A stretch of 6,007 nucleotides of DNA, taken from assembly GCA_028877045.1 (NCBI GenBank), contig JAGWPQ010000362.1, positions 1 through 6,007 on the forward strand. The letters run 5' to 3'. Below, one piece after another: positions 1 to 4,850 of this stretch. The DNA is from Bacteroidota bacterium (lineage in GTDB: Bacteria; Bacteroidota; Bacteroidia; Chitinophagales; Chitinophagaceae). Under the pieces are notes generated by a model. That model saw nothing but the letters and a program-made list of their open reading frames with translations, ran no database searches and was not told the DNA's origin. The translations under genes and the position numbers were made by a program. Position 1 is the first letter of the stretch. Each line of letters starts with the position of its first letter.

Positions 1-60
1 ACCGAACAGGTTTTACTAACCATGCGTGATGGTTTATTACTGATTAAAAAGAAGGATTGA
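1..60 (+). CDS. C-terminal end of an unidentified protein (partial)
   Basis: The first 19 codons in frame 1 read through to a TGA at 58-60, giving a tail that ends DGLLLIKKKD. The gene begins before the window. Its stop codon overlaps the ATG of the glucosaminidase gene by one base (TGATG), the usual arrangement for translationally coupled genes in one operon, which is the main reason to believe the reading frame. The tail is too short to name a family. It does not carry the HTGG motif expected near the end of ACC-deaminase-like proteins, a neighbour I considered. Confidence 0.55.
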   Translation, partial: TEQVLLTMRDGLLLIKKKD

Positions 61-1142
61 TGAAGCGGATTATTTTTTTAGTTACAATCATTTTTTTACA
101 ACTGAATTCTTTTGCCCAGAAAGAAAAAGGCGAAGCTTATATTGCCAAATATAAAGACCTTGCCATGGCCGAAATGCAGCGCAGTGGCGTACCTGCGGCT
201 ATCACATTGGCACAGGGAATTCTGGAATCGAAATACGGTGAAAGCGATCTGTGCATCCAATCGAATAATCATTTCGGTATCAAATGCAAACCAGAATGGA
301 CAGGCGATAAAGTATACCATGATGATGATGCCAAACATGAATGTTTTCGCAGCTATCCCGATGCAGCAGCATCTTTCAGGGATCATTCCGATTTTTTAAA
401 GAGCCGGCCTTATTATACCGATCTGTTTAAATTGGATCCAACAGATTTTGAAGGATGGGCTTATGGTTTAAAGAAAGCAGGTTATGCAACCGAAAAAGAT
501 TATCCTCAAAAATTATTAAAAGTCATTAATGATTATAATCTGAATCAATATTCCTTATTGGCTTTGCAGAAACAAAATAATAAATCAAATATTGCTCTTG
601 CCGAAAAAACAAATCAATCAACGTTTGTTGCGAATGAAAACAAACCTGCAAAGAAAATTGTTCCTGTTCAGGAGAATGAAGAAGTAGAAATATTAACAAA
701 GCAATCAACTCCGGTTAGCAAAGAAAAAAAAGCATCTGTTTATCCCGATGGCATTTTTACGATCAATCATTCAAAAGTTATTTTAGCAAAAGAAGGAACA
801 TCGTTGCTGGCATTGGCCAATCAATATAATATTTCGCTGAGCCATTTACTTTCTTTCAATGAAATGGATGAGGTAGATATTTTACCATCTGACTCTTTGA
901 TCTTTTTAGAAAAAAAATTAAAAAAAGGTGCCGTTGATTTTCATGTAACTTTAGCCGACGAAACATTACACAGCATTTGCCAGAAAGAAGGTGTGCGTAT
1001 GGATGCAGTGTTGCAGTACAATAAAATTCAGGCAAACATGCAACCCATGACAGGCGAAAAAATTTACCTGCGTGCCCCTGCCCCATTCATTCCTAAAACA
1101 ATTGTTATAAAAAATTTCAGCGCCTCTAATTCAGGTAAATAA
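60..1142 (+). CDS. Secreted glucosaminidase (GH73-type peptidoglycan hydrolase) with C-terminal LysM repeats
   Basis: This is a 360-residue exported cell-wall hydrolase predicted to cut N-acetylglucosaminyl bonds in peptidoglycan. Residues 1-20 form a signal peptide: K2-R3, a hydrophobic core, and an end in SFAQ. The glucosaminidase domain spans about residues 25-162. It has the catalytic-Glu motif GILESKYGES (E56), then NNHFGIKC (C76), a DDD run, ECFRSY (C95), DHSDFL and KKAGYAT, the normal order for Bacteroidota members. Residues 165-228 are a Lys/Asn/Glu-rich linker. Two diverged LysM-like modules follow at about 232-285 and 293-338; each has a helix ending in hydrophobics and an N-[EK] pair (FNEMD; YNKIQ), and they should bind glycan strands. 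ATG at 60 is preferred over TTG at 57 because it starts the signal peptide cleanly and overlaps the upstream stop. hpt follows 16 bases later, so co-transcription is likely. The physiological role (growth, septation or turnover) cannot be read from sequence. Confidence 0.92.
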   Translation: MKRIIFLVTIIFLQLNSFAQKEKGEAYIAKYKDLAMAEMQRSGVPAAITLAQGILESKYGESDLCIQSNNHFGIKCKPEWTGDKVYHDDDAKHECFRSYPDAAASFRDHSDFLKSRPYYTDLFKLDPTDFEGWAYGLKKAGYATEKDYPQKLLKVINDYNLNQYSLLALQKQNNKSNIALAEKTNQSTFVANENKPAKKIVPVQENEEVEILTKQSTPVSKEKKASVYPDGIFTINHSKVILAKEGTSLLALANQYNISLSHLLSFNEMDEVDILPSDSLIFLEKKLKKGAVDFHVTLADETLHSICQKEGVRMDAVLQYNKIQANMQPMTGEKIYLRAPAPFIPKTIVIKNFSASNSGK

Positions 1143-1158
1143 TTATTAATTTCAGTTT

Positions 1159-1698
1159 ATGTCAACCATACAAGTACTTGATAAAAAATTTGTTCCATTT
1201 ATTTCGGCCGAAACCATTCAGCATAAAGTAAAAGAACTGGCTGCACAATTGGATAAGGAGTATGCAGGTAAAAGGCCTTTATTTATTGCAGTACTCAATG
1301 GTTCGTTCATGTTTGCTTCCGATCTTTTTAAATCACTCACCATTGAAGCCGAGATCTGTTTTATTAAATTAGCTTCATATAAAGGCACGAGATCAACAGG
1401 GCATGTGATCACTTCCATCGGTCTGGATACAGATATCACCAACAGGCACGTTATTATTTTAGAAGATATCATTGATACCGGAAAAACCATGCACAGTTTT
1501 TTACCGCAGGTCATCAATCAGCAACCATTATCGTTAAAGATCGCAGTGCTGCTGCACAAACCAGAAGCAACAGAATTTGAAGTGAAGATCGATTATTGCT
1601 GTTTTTCCATTCCCAATAAATTTGTACTGGGTTATGGTTTGGATTATGATGGTTTTGGAAGAAACATATCCGAAATATACCAGTTGCACACAGATTAA
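1159..1698 (+). CDS. hpt: Hypoxanthine(-guanine) phosphoribosyltransferase
   Basis: This cytosolic purine-salvage enzyme transfers the phosphoribosyl group of PRPP to hypoxanthine (often also guanine) to make IMP or GMP. At 179 residues it has the normal bacterial HPRT length. The PRPP-binding motif VIILEDIIDTGKTM lies at 98-111, with the acidic pair E102-D103 and the probable catalytic base D106. The flexible loop with the SYKGT signature is at 73-77. Purine-binding residues appear in IPNKFVLGYGLDYDGFGRN (151-169): K154, F155, V156, D162 and R168. N153 stands where Asp or Glu is common and is probably harmless. The ATG at 1159 has no Shine-Dalgarno sequence, which is usual in this phylum. 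It follows the glucosaminidase gene by 16 bases, with no promoter or terminator visible between them. Guanine versus hypoxanthine preference cannot be decided from the sequence. Confidence 0.96.
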   Translation: MSTIQVLDKKFVPFISAETIQHKVKELAAQLDKEYAGKRPLFIAVLNGSFMFASDLFKSLTIEAEICFIKLASYKGTRSTGHVITSIGLDTDITNRHVIILEDIIDTGKTMHSFLPQVINQQPLSLKIAVLLHKPEATEFEVKIDYCCFSIPNKFVLGYGLDYDGFGRNISEIYQLHTD

Positions 1699-1708
1699 GA
1701 AAACTTTA

Positions 1709-1737
1709 CAACCTTTAGTTGCCTTTTTATTTTTTTT
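1709..1737 (+). terminator. Possible weak intrinsic terminator after hpt
   Basis: A short CAAC/GTTG stem (1709-1712 with 1718-1721, loop CTTTA) stands two bases before a long T-rich tract (1724-1737, a single A interrupting). The T-tract is strong but the stem is only 4 bp, so this is a weak candidate for ending the glucosaminidase-hpt transcript. The 3' arm also contains the TTG proposed as the -33 element of the next gene. Confidence 0.3.
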
Positions 1738-1751
1738 CGTTATTATATTTA
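1719..1751 (+). promoter_or_regulatory. Putative Bacteroidota-type promoter of the VWA protein gene
   Basis: TTG at 1719-1721 is separated by 22 bases from TATATTTA at 1744-1751. This matches the phylum consensus (TTG, 17-23 bases, TAnnTTTG) except for the final G. Transcription would start near 1758 and give a leader of about 13 bases before the ATG at 1771. The region is T-rich, so a chance match is possible. Confidence 0.45.
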
Positions 1752-1770
1752 GCACGAAACCCTATGCTAC

Positions 1771-3519
1771 ATGAAATCGTGTTTGCTCTCCATTGGTTTG
1801 TGCTTTGCAATATTGTCAACTGCATTGAGCCAATATTATTTACAGGGTGAAGTAAAAGACGAGAAAGGCAGATTATTATCGGGCATAAAGATCAATTTAT
1901 CTTCCAAAGGAAATTATCCTTTCTCGAGTGGCAGTTCGGGCTTATTTGGCATTCCCACTTCTCTTCAAACAGATACCGTCACTTTATCGGCCGATGGTTA
2001 CGAAACTTTACGCAAGGCTGTTGAAACAGAAAAGTATCAGGTCATGGTGATGAAGATGCTGCCTGCATTGGCAAGCATGAGGAAAACCAAACTAACCTCC
2101 AAAACAATCAATTTTAAAAAAGAAGACAACAAATTATTTTCCGGTTATGGCGAAAGCTACAGCAGTCTTGTCGAAAATGTTTTTGTTGATGCAAAACATT
2201 ATCCCGAAACCGGTCTATCATTAAACATCGACCGTGCATCTTACAGTAATGTCCGCCGTTTCTTAGTGAATCAAATGCATGTTCCGGTTGATGCCGTAAG
2301 GATCGAAGAGATGCTTAATTATTTCGACCTGCGAACAAACAAAACAAATAATAATTTAAAAAATTTTACCTGCAACACAATCGTAACATCCTGCCCGTGG
2401 AATGCAGAAAATAAATTATTCTTCATTAATCTTACTGCACCAAAAATTAATTTAGATACCATCCCATCCAGCAACCTTGTTTTTTTAATTGATGTTTCCG
2501 GATCGATGGAACGCCCCAATCGTTTGCCCCTTTTACAAACTGCATTTAAATTATTGGTAGAAAATTTACGGGCAAAAGACAGCATCAGCATTGTAACTTA
2601 TGGCGGCGGGGTTAATATCCGTTTATATTCAACAAGCGGTGCCGAAAAAGAAAAAATAAATAACATCATCGATTCATTGTATGCCGATGGCGATACACCC
2701 GGCGAAGGTGCCATCCGCACAGCCTATTCCATTGCCCGAAGATCATTCATCAAAAATGGTAACAACAGGATCATTCTGGCAACCGATGGCGATTTTAATG
2801 TCGGGCAAACATCCGAAAAAGAATTGGAGGACCTTATTTCTTTCGAACGCCAGAGCGGCATCTACCTTACCTGTCTTGGTGTTGGCATGGGAAATTATAA
2901 AGACAGTAAATTAGAAGTACTTGCAAAAAAAGGCAATGGCAATTTTGCATATTTGGATAATATCAACGAAGCCGAAAAAGTTTTAGTGACCGAATTCACC
3001 AAAACAATTTATGCTGTTGCCAACGATGCTTTCTTACATGTCCGCTTCTCAAATAATTATGTAAAAGAATATCGATTGATTGGCTTCGATAATAAAAAAG
3101 ATGCTGTGACCGACAGCAGCAGTGTGTTAGACGGCGGCGAAGTGGGCAGCGGCCACAACACCACCGCCATTTTTGAAATTATTCCAAACAAAGAAATTAA
3201 AGATTCTTCCACAGCATTGGCAGACCTTACCCTGCAATATCATTTGCCGGCGGATGAAAAAATTATTACACAAAAATTTTATGCCGCTTACGATCCGCAG
3301 GATTTTTTAACTGCTCCCGGCCCTGTTCGCTTTGCCACTGCCGTAGCCATGTTTGGCAGTTTAATAAAACAATCAAAGTTTGTAAAGTACAATTATGAGG
3401 ATGCAAAATTAATTGCACAAAATGCTACCGATGCCCACAATACTTCGCAACAGGAATTTATTACACTGGTTCAGAAAGCCGACAGACTTTATAATTATTA
3501 TAAAAAGAAAAGAAGATAA
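1771..3519 (+). CDS. Exported YfbK-family VWA-domain protein with N-terminal carboxypeptidase-regulatory-like domain
   Basis: This is a 582-residue envelope protein of unknown physiological role. Residues 1-20 look like a Sec signal peptide (cleavage near ALS/Q); no lipobox is present. Residues 22-95 resemble the carboxypeptidase-regulatory-like beta-sandwich common in Bacteroidota (QGEVKDEKGRLLSG ... ADGYETL). Residues 125-225 match the N-terminal region of YfbK proteins: ETGLSLNIDRASYSNVRRFL, then VDAVRIEEMLNYFDLR. The VWA domain (about 234-405) has an intact metal-ion-dependent adhesion site: D241-x-S243-x-S245, T309 in GDTPGEGA, and D339 in LATDGDFN. Residues 412-575 match the C-terminal DUF3520 region (YRLIGFDN, GGEVGSGH, VRFATAVAMFG). 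The full YfbK order is therefore present; E. coli YfbK has about 575 residues. The intact metal site suggests ligand binding. The tail ends in the basic run KKKRR. It appears monocistronic, and the gene after it is convergent. Confidence 0.9.
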   Translation: MKSCLLSIGLCFAILSTALSQYYLQGEVKDEKGRLLSGIKINLSSKGNYPFSSGSSGLFGIPTSLQTDTVTLSADGYETLRKAVETEKYQVMVMKMLPALASMRKTKLTSKTINFKKEDNKLFSGYGESYSSLVENVFVDAKHYPETGLSLNIDRASYSNVRRFLVNQMHVPVDAVRIEEMLNYFDLRTNKTNNNLKNFTCNTIVTSCPWNAENKLFFINLTAPKINLDTIPSSNLVFLIDVSGSMERPNRLPLLQTAFKLLVENLRAKDSISIVTYGGGVNIRLYSTSGAEKEKINNIIDSLYADGDTPGEGAIRTAYSIARRSFIKNGNNRIILATDGDFNVGQTSEKELEDLISFERQSGIYLTCLGVGMGNYKDSKLEVLAKKGNGNFAYLDNINEAEKVLVTEFTKTIYAVANDAFLHVRFSNNYVKEYRLIGFDNKKDAVTDSSSVLDGGEVGSGHNTTAIFEIIPNKEIKDSSTALADLTLQYHLPADEKIITQKFYAAYDPQDFLTAPGPVRFATAVAMFGSLIKQSKFVKYNYEDAKLIAQNATDAHNTSQQEFITLVQKADRLYNYYKKKRR

Positions 3520-3558
3520 TTTTTTTGTTACCGGCTAAAGTATTTCAATTTAGCTGTG

Positions 3559-3597
3559 GTTGCGTCGCACTCTTCAAGGTCTTGTTCAATACGCAAC
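3559..3597. repeat. Segment bounded by 7-bp inverted repeats, possible dispersed element
   Basis: GTTGCGT (3559-3565) is the exact reverse complement of ACGCAAC (3591-3597), with 25 bases between them. Four T residues follow on the + strand. The loop is too long for a good terminator. Only one copy is in the window, so calling it a repeat family is an inference from its form and from its place beside a REP-like palindrome. Confidence 0.35.
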
Positions 3598-3603
3598 TTT
3601 TAA

Positions 3604-3653
3604 TTGCCACGAATGCACGAATAAAAAAAATAAAATTCGTGCATTCGTGACAA
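3604..3653. repeat. Large REP-like palindrome (CACGAATGCACGAAT arms)
   Basis: CACGAATGCACGAAT at 3608-3622 is a perfect reverse complement of ATTCGTGCATTCGTG at 3635-3649. Allowing one mismatch (3607/3650) the arms grow to 19 bases each (3604-3622, 3635-3653). The 12-base loop is A-rich. Each arm is itself a direct repeat, CACGAAT-G-CACGAAT. No T-tract follows the 3' arm on either strand, so it is not a standard terminator. The form and intergenic position fit a repetitive extragenic palindrome; similar attcgtg...cacgaat palindromes are, from memory and not checked here, frequent between genes in Bacteroidota. Confidence 0.8.
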
Positions 3654-3719
3654 AAAAAGTCAGCATAAATTTCCTGCAATCTATGTACCCCCTATGAAAA
3701 AGTTTTGTACACGTTGTAA

Positions 3720-4745
3720 TTAAAAAACATTTTGTGTCACTTCAATCCCCAAACCAACTTTACCTTTTATTTCTACTTTACCGAAATCAAAATGAATGCC
3801 TGTTGCCAAGTCTTCTGTTTGCAACAACGGACCATCCATATCAACATAATCTAATTGCGGCAAAAAATTAGCGATGGCTGCAGAGCCGATGCTGCACTCA
3901 TTCATACTGCCCATCATCAGTTTCAAATTCAATGCCCTTGCATTTTTTATCATACGCAATGCCGGTGTGATACCGCTGCATTTTGTTAATTTGATATTAA
4001 TGCCGTGAAAATGTCCAACGCATTTCTCCACATCATTTTCCGATACACAACTTTCATCGGCGATCAATGGCAATGCCGACTGTTGAAACAATATTTTCAT
4101 ATCATCCCAATTATCTTTTGCTAAAGGTTGTTCAATATATTCAACACCTAATTCTTTTAACTGTGCAATTTTTCGGATAGCTTCATCCAGTGTCCAGCCT
4201 GCATTTGCGTCGATACGAAAAACGGCATCGGTATGTTTACGCAACGCTTCCACAATGGCAATATCTTCATCAGTCCCTAATTTGATTTTATAAATGGGCC
4301 ATGGTTTTGCTTCCATTTTTGCAACCATTTTTTCAATCGTATCAATGCCGATCGTATAATCTGTTGACGGTGTATTTTCCCATTTTGTTTGCCATAACTG
4401 GTACAATAATTTCTTTTCCATCTTTCCAAACAGATCCCATCCTGCCAGATCCAGTGCGCATACTAAAAATGGATTGTTGGGAAATAGATGATGTGCATAA
4501 TGCCAGTAACGTTCGGGATCGGTGAAAGCAAATTTTTCCAAATAGGTTTTCTTTGATTCAATATCAGCGATCATATCTTCCACCGAAATATTGTAATACG
4601 TAATGGCAGGTGCTTCGCCAAAGCCAATGTAATTGCCGAGTTGCAGTGAAACGATAAGTGTTGGCTGGTGTGTTTTTGTTCTTCCGTTAGAAATAGTAAA
4701 AGGATATTGAAAAGGTAGCTCGTGTTTTTTATAATGAATCTTCAT
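3720..4745 (-). CDS. Dipeptide epimerase, enolase superfamily (L-Ala-D/L-Glu epimerase-like)
   Basis: This 341-residue cytosolic enzyme has the muconate-lactonizing/dipeptide-epimerase fold and is expected to invert the alpha-carbon of the second residue of a dipeptide. The best-known substrate is L-Ala-D-Glu from murein turnover (E. coli YcjG). The N-terminal capping region (about 1-115) includes GFGEAPA and DLAGWDLFGK. The barrel carries the acid/base motif YKIKLG (K153, K155), the Mg ligands D179 (RIDANAGW), E205 (IEQP) and D230 (ADES), the opposite-face lysine in NIKLTKCSG (probably K255), MMGSMNECSIG (277-287), and D302-x-D304 in VDMDGP, the DxD that holds the dipeptide amino group in this subgroup. 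All catalytic positions are present. Substrate choice differs among Bacteroidota members, so L-Ala-Glu is only the default guess. A strong terminator and a promoter match separate it from malQ upstream, so it is probably expressed alone. Confidence 0.9.
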   Translation of the reverse strand: MKIHYKKHELPFQYPFTISNGRTKTHQPTLIVSLQLGNYIGFGEAPAITYYNISVEDMIADIESKKTYLEKFAFTDPERYWHYAHHLFPNNPFLVCALDLAGWDLFGKMEKKLLYQLWQTKWENTPSTDYTIGIDTIEKMVAKMEAKPWPIYKIKLGTDEDIAIVEALRKHTDAVFRIDANAGWTLDEAIRKIAQLKELGVEYIEQPLAKDNWDDMKILFQQSALPLIADESCVSENDVEKCVGHFHGINIKLTKCSGITPALRMIKNARALNLKLMMGSMNECSIGSAAIANFLPQLDYVDMDGPLLQTEDLATGIHFDFGKVEIKGKVGLGIEVTQNVF

Positions 4746-4773
4746 AATCGGTATTCGGTCAAATTATTTCTTT

Positions 4774-4805
4774 CAAAGATAGCAGTACTTAAAAATAAAA
4801 GCCAA
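4774..4805 (-). promoter_or_regulatory. Putative promoter of the dipeptide epimerase gene
   Basis: On the minus strand TATCTTTG (4781-4774) matches the Bacteroidota -7 consensus TAnnTTTG at every defined base. A TTG (4805-4803) lies 21 bases upstream, inside the allowed 17-23 range. Transcription would start near 4767, giving a leader of about 22 bases before the ATG at 4745. The TTG sits inside the 3' arm of the malQ terminator hairpin. Confidence 0.65.
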
Positions 4806-4825
4806 TTACAGATCATGTAATTGGC
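4791..4825 (-). terminator. Intrinsic terminator downstream of malQ
   Basis: Read on the minus strand, GCCAATTACA (4825-4816) and TGTAATTGGC (4810-4801) form a perfect 10-bp stem with a 5-base loop, followed at once by TTTTATTTTT (4800-4791). The hairpin begins 25 bases after the malQ stop codon. The T-tract exists only in the minus direction, so it ends malQ transcription and does not act on + strand transcripts. Confidence 0.9.
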
Positions 4826-4850
4826 CGAAATTATTTAAGTGGTCAACGAT

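Larger units (their letters stand above)
3520..3719. other. Intergenic region between convergent genes, with two inverted-repeat structures
   Basis: I see no convincing gene in these 200 bases. They separate the ends of the VWA gene (+) and the epimerase gene (-). The region holds a 39-base segment with 7-bp inverted ends (3559-3597) and a near-perfect 19-bp palindrome (3604-3653). On the minus strand, 3528-3599 is open for 23 codons between two TAA codons (its end reads KLKYFSR) but has no ATG, so it is more likely a chance frame or gene fossil than a gene. Neither hairpin is followed by a T-tract of terminator type on either strand. Confidence 0.7.

Noticed and set aside
57..62. TTG at 57 as the start of the glucosaminidase gene
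   Set aside because: The ATG at 60 directly follows it, gives a normal signal peptide and overlaps the upstream stop by one base; the TTG adds only one residue.
319..331. ATGATGATG triplet run as a short tandem repeat
   Set aside because: It encodes the conserved Asp-rich stretch (HDDDA) of the glucosaminidase domain, so protein sequence explains it.
2681..2914. A second open frame on the + strand inside the VWA gene
   Set aside because: It lies wholly within the VWA-domain coding sequence, whose own frame encodes a complete conserved family; the alternative product has no recognisable motif.
3489..3503. TTATAA...TTATAA hairpin at the end of the VWA gene
   Set aside because: It is AT-only, lies inside the coding sequence for a Tyr/Asn/Lys-rich tail, and is followed by purines rather than T residues.
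3681..3710. TGTAC...GTACA inverted repeat near the end of the epimerase gene as its terminator
   Set aside because: The stem is only 5 bp with a loop of about 18 bases and no adjacent T-tract on the minus strand.
4301..4525. Open frame on the + strand opposite the epimerase gene
   Set aside because: It is antisense to conserved barrel motifs and its product shows no family features.
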